DNA of 64,000 nt from CAZOOK01 sp964581385. Lineage in GTDB: Bacteria; Pseudomonadota; Gammaproteobacteria; Nevskiales; Nevskiaceae. The stretch spans positions 124,001-188,000 of the forward strand of contig CAZOOK010000006.1 in NCBI GenBank assembly GCA_964581385.1, in the 5' to 3' direction. A program made the translations under genes and the position numbers. Every line of letters starts with the position of its first letter. Positions within the stretch are counted from its first letter, which is position 1. Positions 23,476 to 31,306 of this stretch are shown one piece after another. Below the pieces are notes generated by a model. It saw only the letters and a list, made by a program, of their open reading frames with translations. It did no database searches and had not been told where the DNA came from.

Positions 23476-24045
23476 GTGGCAATCACATCATCGAGCACCG
23501 CAGAGTTCATCTGGCAGCGCCCGGACTGGCCCGTGTGGCGCTGGTCTCAACCGGCGTCGCGGCCGCGCAGATTGACTCGGTAGATCAGGCCCGCCTTCGG
23601 CTGTTGGACAAGCTACGCGGCCTGGATGATGAGCACCGCAGCCTGGTCGCCACCCAGTTATACACCCGCGAAACCGTCCCCACGTCCGCCATCGAGGGTG
23701 TGCAGGTGGATGCCGCCGCCGCAAGTCAACGTCGAACCGAGAAGCTCGCGCAGCGGCAGTGGGTCGCTAACACCTTCGGCCAAGCGGCAGACGCTTGGCA
23801 TGCTTTCCGGAGCGGAGCATGGAATGCCAAGTCCGCGGGGCAAGCCCGGTCGTATCTGGACAAAGATATTCTGCCCAAGCTGCAGTCCCGCCCGCTGGAT
23901 AACATCTCTCCGAAAGAGCTGGGGTTATTGGTCGGGGCAATCGAAAATCGAGGGGTCTACGACATCGCCAAGAAAACCCGTAAGTGGCTCAAGGCTACCG
24001 GCGAATGCGCCGCGTATGCAAACGGGCTGGGAATCATTCGAAGTG
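23476..24045 (+). pseudogene. Chimeric remnant: Fic (DUF4172) N terminus joined to a P4-type integrase core
   Basis: A GTG at 23476 opens a Fic/DUF4172 beginning (EFIWQRPDWPVWRWSQP). The frame then shifts, and the downstream frame continues DQARLRLLDKLRGLDDEHRS up to the TSAIEGVQVD segment, the Fic inhibitory-motif type. Near 23730 the sequence changes to the core-binding domain of a tyrosine integrase (QWVANTFGQAADAWHAF, SYLDKDILPKLQSRPLDNIS, KKTRKWLK). No catalytic domain follows. The adjacent integrase debris suggests an earlier island at the same tRNA. It is a fusion of two broken genes and not functional. Confidence 0.75.
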
Positions 24046-24169
24046 AATTATCAGTATCTGAAAGCGGTCTACCTCATTGCGGTGCCGCAAGCGCAACGTC
24101 CGCCTGCAGACTCGGTCGAAGTGAGACTGCATGGTATATATCAGCGGCGCTAAGACAAGGAGATCGGCG

Positions 24170-25192
24170 ATGCAGCTTGGCATGATCGGGTTAGGGCGTA
24201 TGGGCGCGAGCCTGGTGCGGCGTCTGACAAAGGACGGCCACAAGTGCGTTGTCTACGACGTGGACCCGGCAGCCGTGAAGAAGACCGCGGGCCGCGGCAT
24301 TCGCGGTGCCGTCTCGATCGAAGCGCTCGTGGCAAAACTGGCTAAGCCGCGCGCGGTCTGGATCATGGTTCCCGCTGGCGTAGCCGGCGCCACTATCGAA
24401 GAACTGGCGTCGCACATGGACGCTGGCGACATCATCATCGACGGCGGCAATAGCTACTACCGCGACGACATCCTCCGAGCGAAGGTTCTCAAGCGCAGAC
24501 ATATCCACTACGTCGATTGCGGCACCAGCGGCGGGGTATTCGGGCTGGAACGCGGCTACTGCCTGATGATTGGCGGCGAGGATCAGGTGGTCAAGCATCT
24601 GGAACCGATTTTCAGGAGCATCGCCCCCGGGGTCGATACCGCATCGCGCACTCCGGGCAGAAAGGGCACGGCGGCTCCCGCCGAGCATGGATATCTGCAT
24701 TGTGGGCCGACCGGCGCAGGCCACTTCGTCAAGATGGTTCACAACGGCATCGAGTACGGCCTTATGGCCGCCTATGCCGAAGGACTGAACATTTTGCACA
24801 ACGCCAACGCCGGAAAGCGCAGGCGCGATGTGGACGCCGAAACGGCGCCACTGCGGGATGCGGAGTACTACCAATACGACCTGGACCTGCCTGAGATCGC
24901 GGAGGTTTGGCGCCGCGGCAGTGTGATCGGCTCCTGGTTGCTGGATCTTACCGCTGCTTCACTTCTGAACAGCCCCGGCCTTGAGCGCTACGCCGGCCGC
25001 GTGTCGGATTCCGGCGAGGGACGTTGGACGATCGCTGCGGCCATCGATGAAGCCGTGCCGGCCCCTGTTCTGAGTGCCGCGCTCTACGAACGCTTCAGCT
25101 CGCGCGGCGATGCGGATTTCGCGAATCGGGTGTTGTCCGCGATGCGCAAGCAGTTTGGCGGGCACGACGAAAAGAAGAAGGGAAAGCGCTGA
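24170..25192 (+). CDS. gnd: 6-phosphogluconate dehydrogenase, decarboxylating (short type)
   Basis: 340 residues, the short GndA/YqeC class rather than the 470-residue form. It oxidises and decarboxylates 6-phosphogluconate to ribulose 5-phosphate with NAD(P)H formation. The dinucleotide site is GLGRMG (7-12), the substrate loop YVDCGTSGGVFGLERGY, and HFVKMVHNGIEYG carries the catalytic Lys. Start ATG 24170 has a strong aaggag ribosome site; upstream ATG codons belong to flanking debris. It is the first gene of the tight gnd-zwf-GH15-glucokinase-HAD operon, with one base before the next start. Confidence 0.96.
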   Translation: MQLGMIGLGRMGASLVRRLTKDGHKCVVYDVDPAAVKKTAGRGIRGAVSIEALVAKLAKPRAVWIMVPAGVAGATIEELASHMDAGDIIIDGGNSYYRDDILRAKVLKRRHIHYVDCGTSGGVFGLERGYCLMIGGEDQVVKHLEPIFRSIAPGVDTASRTPGRKGTAAPAEHGYLHCGPTGAGHFVKMVHNGIEYGLMAAYAEGLNILHNANAGKRRRDVDAETAPLRDAEYYQYDLDLPEIAEVWRRGSVIGSWLLDLTAASLLNSPGLERYAGRVSDSGEGRWTIAAAIDEAVPAPVLSAALYERFSSRGDADFANRVLSAMRKQFGGHDEKKKGKR

Positions 25193-25193
25193 G

Positions 25194-26609
25194 ATGAACA
25201 AAGCCAGACGCGGCGCGGTGCCGTCCGACGCGCTGGTGCTATTCGGCGTGACCGGCGATCTCGCGCACAAGAAGATTTTCCCCGCGCTTTATGCGATGGC
25301 GAAGCGCGGTGTCCTCAAGGTTCCGGTGGTCGGAGTCGCGTCTTCGATGTACAGTCTGGCGCAGCTGCGCAAGCGTGCCGAAGATAGCGTCAGACAATCC
25401 GGCAGGATCGATGACCGGTCCGCCCTGCGTCACCTCCTCTCCCTACTACGCTACGTCGCCGGTAACTACAACGATCCCGACACCTTCGTAGCGCTCAAGC
25501 AGGCGCTGGGCGATGCGCGACACCCGGTCCATTACCTCGCCATCCCGCCAGTGCTGTTCGCGACGGTCATCGAGGGGCTCGGTGCTGCGGGTTTGGCCGA
25601 GCATGCGCGCGTCATCGTCGAGAAACCGTTCGGGCGCGACTTGGCTTCGGCGCGAAAACTCAACGGCGTCGCGCGATCGGTATTCCCGGACGATTCGATC
25701 TTTCGCATCGATCACTTTCTTGCGAAAGAAGCGATCATGAATATTCTTTATTTCCGTTTCGCCAATTCGTTCCTGGAACCGATCTGGAATCGCAATTATG
25801 TGGCCAGTGTGCAGATCACTCTGGCCGAGGATTTCGGTGTCGAGAGCCGCGGTGCGTTCTACGAAACCGCCGGCTGCCTGCGCGACGTCATCCAGAACCA
25901 TCTCTTTCAGATCGTTGCGCTGCTGGCGATGGAGCCGCCGACCTACCAAGGCTTCGGTGCCGTGCACGGCGAGACCGCGGATGTTTTTCAGGCGATGCGT
26001 CCTCTGCGATCCGACGACTTGGTGCGCGGACAATACGCTGGGTATCGCAAGGAACCGGGCGTCGCGAAGCGTTCCGATGTCGAGACGTTCTGCGCCCTGC
26101 GGCTCTTCATCGACTCGTGGCGCTGGCAGGGCGTGCCGTGGTACCTGCGCTCGGGCAAATATCTGGCAGCGTCGGCAGCCGAAGTCATCGTCCAGTTGAA
26201 ACCGCCGCCGCAGCGGCTATTCGCCGATTCGGTGCCGACAGCCGGACGACCCAACTATCTGCGTTTTCGCTTGTCTCCAAACTCCGCCGTAGCACTTGCT
26301 GCTCGCGTCAAGCGCACGGGAAAGGAATTCGTCGGTGACCAGCGTGAGCTTTATCTGGTTGATGAACGGCCTGGAGAGGAAACGCCTTATGAACGCCTTC
26401 TGGGTGACGCCATGGCCGGCAACAATGCGCTTTTTACCCGCGAAGACGCCGTGGAGGCGGCATGGGCAGTGGTCGATCCCGTATTGACCAGGCATCACCG
26501 GACGATCCCCTACAAACGCGGGAGCTGGGGACCCAGGGAAGCAGACGCACTCATCGCAGCCGACGGCGGCTGGTACAACCCGGGAGTTGCCGATGGCTCT
26601 TCCGATTGA
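25194..26609 (+). CDS. zwf: Glucose-6-phosphate 1-dehydrogenase
   Basis: 471 residues. It catalyses glucose 6-phosphate to 6-phosphoglucono-lactone, the first pentose-phosphate step. NADP-binding GVTGDLAHKK near the start and the signature RIDHFLAKE near 180 identify the family; EKPFGRDL is also present. Start ATG 25194 is one base after the gnd stop. No 6-phosphogluconolactonase gene is in the operon, so hydrolysis must be spontaneous or encoded elsewhere. The stop overlaps the start of the GH15 gene. Confidence 0.97.
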   Translation: MNKARRGAVPSDALVLFGVTGDLAHKKIFPALYAMAKRGVLKVPVVGVASSMYSLAQLRKRAEDSVRQSGRIDDRSALRHLLSLLRYVAGNYNDPDTFVALKQALGDARHPVHYLAIPPVLFATVIEGLGAAGLAEHARVIVEKPFGRDLASARKLNGVARSVFPDDSIFRIDHFLAKEAIMNILYFRFANSFLEPIWNRNYVASVQITLAEDFGVESRGAFYETAGCLRDVIQNHLFQIVALLAMEPPTYQGFGAVHGETADVFQAMRPLRSDDLVRGQYAGYRKEPGVAKRSDVETFCALRLFIDSWRWQGVPWYLRSGKYLAASAAEVIVQLKPPPQRLFADSVPTAGRPNYLRFRLSPNSAVALAARVKRTGKEFVGDQRELYLVDERPGEETPYERLLGDAMAGNNALFTREDAVEAAWAVVDPVLTRHHRTIPYKRGSWGPREADALIAADGGWYNPGVADGSSD

Positions 26610-28416
26610 AGACTATGCATTGATCGGCGATTGGCACACCGCGGCATTGGTTGGTCGAGATGGCTCCATCGATTGGCTTTGCTTTCCCCGCTTCGATTCA
26701 GGGGCGTGTTTCGCGGCACTGCTGGGAGAGCCACGACATGGGCGCTGGCTGATCACGCCAGCCGCAGAAGTGCGCGGTACCCGGCGCAGATACCGCGACG
26801 GGACTTTGATTTTGGAAACCGAATTCGAAACGGATGACGGCGCCGTGCGGATCATCGACTGCATGCCGCTCTCGGATGAGCGCTGGGATGTCGTACGCAT
26901 CGTCGAAGGCTTGAAAGGGTGCGTCACGATGCGCATGGAACTCATCATCCGCCTCGACTACGGGTCCATCGTACCGTGGGTGCGGCGGTCGGGCGACGCA
27001 TTGCTGGCGACCGCAGGCCCGGACACGCTGGAACTGCGCACTGACGTGGCGGTCCGCGGCGAGAACATGAAAACGATAGCCGAGTTTCAGGTGAGCAAAG
27101 GCGAGCGCATCTCATTCGGGCTGAATTATCGTCTTTCCCATGAGCCAACTCGGCAAGCCGTCGATCCCGAGAAGGCGCTGATAACAACCGAGAACGAGTG
27201 GCGTAAATGGTCCGAGTGCTGTACCTACCAGGGCCGCTGGCACGATGCCGTGGTGCGCTCGCTGATCACTCTGAAAGCGCTGATCTATGCACCTACCGGT
27301 GGCATCGTTGCAGCGCCCACCACATCGTTGCCGGAGCAACCGGGTGGTACGCGCAACTGGGACTACCGTTACTGCTGGCTGCGCGATGCCACGTTCACGC
27401 TGAACGCGCTGCTGCTCGCGGGCTATCATGAAGAAGCAACCGCGTGGGGCGAATGGTTGCTGCGAGCCGCAGCGGGAAGCCCGGAAGACCTGCAGACGCT
27501 GTACAGCGTCACCGGTGAGCGACGTCTCGATGAATATGAAGTGAGTTGGCTGCCTGGTTATGGCGGGGCGGCTCCCGTACGTGCTGGAAACGCCGCATCA
27601 AAGCAATTCCAACTCGATATTTATGGCGAAGTCATGGACACCTTGCACCTGGCGCGCACGGCTGGCCTCGAGTTGGATCCTGCGGCATGGCGAATACAAG
27701 TGGCCCTGCTCCGATTTCTGGAGTCAAACTGGCAACAGCCCGACGAAGGGATCTGGGAAGTTCGCGGGCCGCGTCGCCATTTCACTCATTCCAAGATGAT
27801 GGCCTGGGTGGCTTTCGATCGGGCGATCAAGGATGTGGAGGCCTTCGGGCTCGATGGTCCGGTCGCGCGCTGGCGGCAGATACGCGATGCGATCCACGTG
27901 CAAGTCTGCAATTCCGCCTACGATGCGCAACGCAACACTTTCGTGCAGTCCTACGGCTCGCCGCATCTCGATGCGAGTCTGCTCCTGATGCCTCAGGTCG
28001 GATTCCTGCCGCCGGACGATCCCCGCGTGCGCGGCACCATCATTGCCATCGAGCGCGATCTTGTCGTCGACGGATTCGTGCTGCGCTACTCAACCGCAAC
28101 CAATGTGGATGCGCTGCCAGCAGGCGAGGGCACGTTTCTGCCCTGTTCATTCTGGCTTGCCGACGGTTTGGTGCTGACCGGTCGCCGCGCAGACGGCGAA
28201 GCTTTGTTCGAGCGTCTGCTTGCACTGCGCAATGATCTTGGACTGCTATCGGAAGAATACGATACGCATGCGCGGCACATGCTCGGAAATTTTCCACAGG
28301 CGTTGACGCACATGGCGCTGATCAATACCGCCCACCTGTTGTCCATGCCAGTACGGGAAGTCATGCGCGCCAGCGAGAAGGGCGAGCGGCCCGCAGCCGC
28401 GGCGCAGGCATCATGA
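26593..28416 (+). CDS. Glycoside hydrolase family 15 (glucoamylase/trehalase-like)
   Basis: 607 residues. GH15 enzymes hydrolyse alpha-linked glucose from glucans or trehalose with inversion. Family marks are LPIEDYALIGDWHTAALV and GSIDWLCFPRFDS at the N terminus, then GGTRNWDYRYCWLRDATFTL (the acid region) and YGEVMDTLHLA, plus HFTHSKMMAWVAFDR. No signal peptide, so it is cytoplasmic. In the gnd-zwf operon it would release glucose for the downstream glucokinase. Substrate (trehalose versus short maltodextrin) is not decided by sequence. Confidence 0.94.
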   Translation: MALPIEDYALIGDWHTAALVGRDGSIDWLCFPRFDSGACFAALLGEPRHGRWLITPAAEVRGTRRRYRDGTLILETEFETDDGAVRIIDCMPLSDERWDVVRIVEGLKGCVTMRMELIIRLDYGSIVPWVRRSGDALLATAGPDTLELRTDVAVRGENMKTIAEFQVSKGERISFGLNYRLSHEPTRQAVDPEKALITTENEWRKWSECCTYQGRWHDAVVRSLITLKALIYAPTGGIVAAPTTSLPEQPGGTRNWDYRYCWLRDATFTLNALLLAGYHEEATAWGEWLLRAAAGSPEDLQTLYSVTGERRLDEYEVSWLPGYGGAAPVRAGNAASKQFQLDIYGEVMDTLHLARTAGLELDPAAWRIQVALLRFLESNWQQPDEGIWEVRGPRRHFTHSKMMAWVAFDRAIKDVEAFGLDGPVARWRQIRDAIHVQVCNSAYDAQRNTFVQSYGSPHLDASLLLMPQVGFLPPDDPRVRGTIIAIERDLVVDGFVLRYSTATNVDALPAGEGTFLPCSFWLADGLVLTGRRADGEALFERLLALRNDLGLLSEEYDTHARHMLGNFPQALTHMALINTAHLLSMPVREVMRASEKGERPAAAAQAS

Positions 28417-29182
28417 AACGTCAAATCGACAAACCTATTAAAAGGATATTGGTCGTCGACATCGGCGGCTCTCACGTCAAGTGCGTTGCTACTGGCCGCA
28501 AGCGTCCCGCCAAATTCAAGTCGGGGCCAAAGCTGGCGCCGGAGCAAATGGTGAAAAACGTCCTCAAGGTCACCAAGGGATGGCACTTCGACGCGGTTTC
28601 GATCGGGTATCCCGGCGTAGTTCGCCGCGGCAGGATCGCGCGTGAGCCGCACAACCTCGGCCCAGGTTGGGTTGGCTTCGATTACCGGACGGCTCTTGGG
28701 CGCCCGGTAAAGATCATCAACGATGCGGCGATGCAGGCACTCGGTGGCTACGAGGGCGGCAAGATGCTGTTTCTTGGACTGGGCACGGGATTGGGGTCGG
28801 CACTCATCATCAATGGTGTGATCGTTGCAATGGAACTCGGCCATCTGCACTACGCGGAGGGGGCAGTTATGAAGATGAGGTTGGCGATAAGGGACGCAGG
28901 CGGATGGGGAACAAGAAATGGCGCCGAAAAGTGGAGGATGTCGTCGACGGTTTCCGCAAGGCCTTGCTTCCTGATTACATTGTGCTGGGTGGTGGCAATG
29001 TCGCCCATCTGAAGCGGCTGCCGCCACACACACGTCGCGGCGACAATGCCCATGCTTTTCTGGGTGGATTCCGCCTGTGGGAGCGGCAGGACCCGCATGC
29101 CGCTGGTGCGATCAAAGTCGGCTGGACTGTCGCCGACGAAGGTGAGTGGAAGGAGTCAGCAACAGATGAGGTGGCTACATGA
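28413..29182 (+). pseudogene. ppgK: ROK-family (polyphosphate) glucokinase, frameshifted in a G run
   Basis: The first frame gives a ROK kinase with phosphate-binding ILVVDIGGSHVKCVATG, GYPGVVRRGRI, NDAAMQALGGY and the loop LFLGLGTGLGSALI. This class phosphorylates glucose with polyphosphate or ATP. At the G run 28859-28863 the frame breaks after LHYAE: in the next frame the expected GSYEDEVGDKGRRRMGNKKW and DYIVLGGGNVAHLKRLP continue to the stop at 29180-29182. One missing G (five instead of six) restores the family sequence. It may be a sequencing error, phase-variable slippage or a real mutation. The first frame alone would end at 29012. Overlaps the GH15 stop by four bases. Confidence 0.85.
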
Positions 29183-29889
29183 GTGTGACCGACGACGTCG
29201 TGTTTCTGTTCGATTGCGACAACACGCTGCTCGACAACGACCGCGTGGTGAGCGATCTGCGGGAGCATCTGGCTAACGAGTTCGGTCCTGAATGCAGCGA
29301 TCGGTATTGGGAAATCTTCGAAGCATTGCGCGCGGAGATGGGTTACGCGGACTACCTCGGCGCATTGCAGCGCTACCGGCTCAGCGGACTGAACGATCCG
29401 CGTCTGCTGGAGATGTCTGCATTTCTGGTGGACTATCCGTTTGCAGATCGGTTGTATCCGCGCGCGCTCGATGTCATCGCACATTTTCGTCCTCGGGGTC
29501 CCACAGTCATCCTGTCGGACGGCGACGTAGTTTTTCAGCCGCTCAAAATTCAGCGTTCCGGATTGTGGCAAGCCGTCGAAGGTCGGGTGCTGATCTACAT
29601 CCACAAAGAACAGATGCTGGATGATCTTCAGTGGCGCTATCCGGCCCATCACTACGTCATGGTGGACGACAAGCTGCGCATTCTGGCGGCGATGAAAAAA
29701 AATCTGAAGGACCGGCTGACAACGGTTTTCCCGCGGCAGGGACATTACGCGCTCGACCCGCACAATCTCTCGACGTATCCGCCAGCCGACTTGGCGATTG
29801 AGCGTATCGGCGATTTGCTTGATTGCGAATATCCCGCATCGTTCAGTGCCGCCTCGGTGCTCACCGACGTCGACAAAGAGAGTGCGTGA
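29179..29889 (+). CDS. HAD-superfamily hydrolase
   Basis: 236 residues. Motif I is FLFDCDNTLLDND (nucleophile Asp), motif II ILSDGD, the Lys of motif III lies near HKEQM, and motif IV is MVDDK. This Rossmann-like phosphatase class acts on small phospho-metabolites. It begins ATGA at 29179, overlapping the glucokinase stop by four bases, so it is the last gene of the operon. A sugar-phosphate phosphatase is plausible from context, but no substrate is proven. Confidence 0.9.
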   Translation: MSVTDDVVFLFDCDNTLLDNDRVVSDLREHLANEFGPECSDRYWEIFEALRAEMGYADYLGALQRYRLSGLNDPRLLEMSAFLVDYPFADRLYPRALDVIAHFRPRGPTVILSDGDVVFQPLKIQRSGLWQAVEGRVLIYIHKEQMLDDLQWRYPAHHYVMVDDKLRILAAMKKNLKDRLTTVFPRQGHYALDPHNLSTYPPADLAIERIGDLLDCEYPASFSAASVLTDVDKESA

Positions 29890-29949
29890 GCGTCGAAAAG
29901 AAGGCCAGCGCGCTCGATCGCAGCACGAGAGCGGTAGCACCGCAGACAG

Positions 29950-30375
29950 TCAGTGGTCGTTCTGGCTCAAACACAGATAAATATAGGTCGTACTCAGCAG
30001 CATACTGATGGTGCAGGCGAAGGCCATGCCGAAGCCGGCGGCTATCCACAAAAAGCAGCCATTGTATTGGGGCATCTGCGCCGAGAATGCTTGGAATTTG
30101 AAAGTTAGCGCCAACAGCATGGCACTGCCGAAGCTCAATTTCATTAGGTAACGCGGCAGATAAACGCGCGCGCTGCGATTGTGCCGATAGGCTGCGGCGC
30201 GGGCCAGCAAGTTGCCATGGCTGGCGTCACGAAACAGCCAAAATGGCCATAGGTGCAGAAAGATCAGGCGCGTGAGCAGCGAATCTCCATGTCCCAATGC
30301 GGTAGCTATCGATTCGCGCTCCGGGATCATTTCGCTCGTTATTCTCAATCGCCTGTCTGCGACACTCTTTCCCAT
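29950..30375 (-). CDS. Hypothetical inner-membrane protein
   Basis: About 141 residues from the ATG at 30375 (MGKSVADRRL); an ATG at 30480 in the same frame would add 35 residues without a clear membrane segment. The C-terminal half has two hydrophobic stretches, LMKLSFGSAMLLALTF and then CFLWIAAGFGMAFACTISML, near the C terminus. No family recognised. It lies between the carbohydrate operon and the methyltransferase on the opposite strand from the former. Confidence 0.5.
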   Translation of the reverse strand: MGKSVADRRLRITSEMIPERESIATALGHGDSLLTRLIFLHLWPFWLFRDASHGNLLARAAAYRHNRSARVYLPRYLMKLSFGSAMLLALTFKFQAFSAQMPQYNGCFLWIAAGFGMAFACTISMLLSTTYIYLCLSQNDH

Positions 30376-30489
30376 AGACGTTCCAAAGCGATTAGGAGTT
30401 CCCAATCGGTTCGCAGGGCGAGCGACGACGGCCAGGAAATGTTCACCGCTAAGAACCATTGCCATGCCTTGACGAAGCATTGAAGCGAC

Positions 30490-31212
30490 TCAGGCAAGCT
30501 CACTCTTCCGAAGAATCGCCACATAATTTTTCGGATAGCCGCGCGATTCGAATTTAATGCGCTTCTCCAGCCGGTGAAACAAAACTGACCCGATCGCGAA
30601 GCCGATTTTCAGCGATAGCATAGTCGGTGTCAGTGCATAGCCGATAAGGCTGTCGCCAAAATCGCGTCGACGATATGGTAGATATCGCGCCATGTTGTGA
30701 AGTTGATATCCGACTGTACCGAAGTATCCCTCAAGCCAATCGAGTCGCTCGATGGAAAAGCCGACCTTATCGAACAGATAACGAAGGCCGAATTGGGTGT
30801 AGCGGTAAAAATCGAAAGGCTGCTCATGTTCTTCGTAGAACAATGGCCCGGAGTAGATCATCCGGCCGCCTCGCTTGAGTATGCGATGTAGCTCCGTCAA
30901 TACTAACTGAGGTTCTGGAAGATGTTCCATTACTTGGTTGAAAACGACGAAATCAAAGCGCTCGTCTTCGACCGGAATGCTCCTCAGATCACAGACATAA
31001 GCCGATGCTGCATATGGCTTGTCGATTTTCTCAAAGTCAGCCGACTCATAACGGGCGTGCTGAAAGAGATTTTTATAGGGTGCATCACCGGCGCCAGCGT
31101 CCAGAATCAAGGCACCGTCGGGCACTGAGTTTGCGAAGGCCGAATTTTCCTGCCACAAGCGGTAGCGCGATGAATTGAAATTCAGAAAATCGCTCAGATA
31201 GCTCGGCAGCAC
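30490..31212 (-). CDS. SAM-dependent methyltransferase, class I
   Basis: 240 residues. Motif I is ILDAGAGDAPYKN, then the acidic post-I residue in YESADFEKID, and motif IV/V pattern FDFVVFNQVMEHLPEPQLVL (a UbiE/Methyltransf_11-like fold). The region after IV (GGRMIYSGPLFYEEHEQPF) resembles enzymes that act on lipid-linked or sugar substrates. The basic C-terminal helix region may bind membranes. The start (MLPSYLSDFL) has no overlap with neighbours. Substrate is unknown. Confidence 0.88.
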   Translation of the reverse strand: MLPSYLSDFLNFNSSRYRLWQENSAFANSVPDGALILDAGAGDAPYKNLFQHARYESADFEKIDKPYAASAYVCDLRSIPVEDERFDFVVFNQVMEHLPEPQLVLTELHRILKRGGRMIYSGPLFYEEHEQPFDFYRYTQFGLRYLFDKVGFSIERLDWLEGYFGTVGYQLHNMARYLPYRRRDFGDSLIGYALTPTMLSLKIGFAIGSVLFHRLEKRIKFESRGYPKNYVAILRKSELA

Positions 31213-31306
31213 GGTGACGACTCCTTCGAGTAAGGCTCAACTTAAAACTTCCCTGGCCACAAGAGATGTCGTGAGTACATCGATATTTCTGACCTTTCCC
31301 GCATAT

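Noticed and set aside
28086..29940. Long minus-strand frames (about 315 and 321 residues) over the glucokinase and HAD genes
   Set aside because: These overlap well-identified plus-strand genes and have no start context or domain features.
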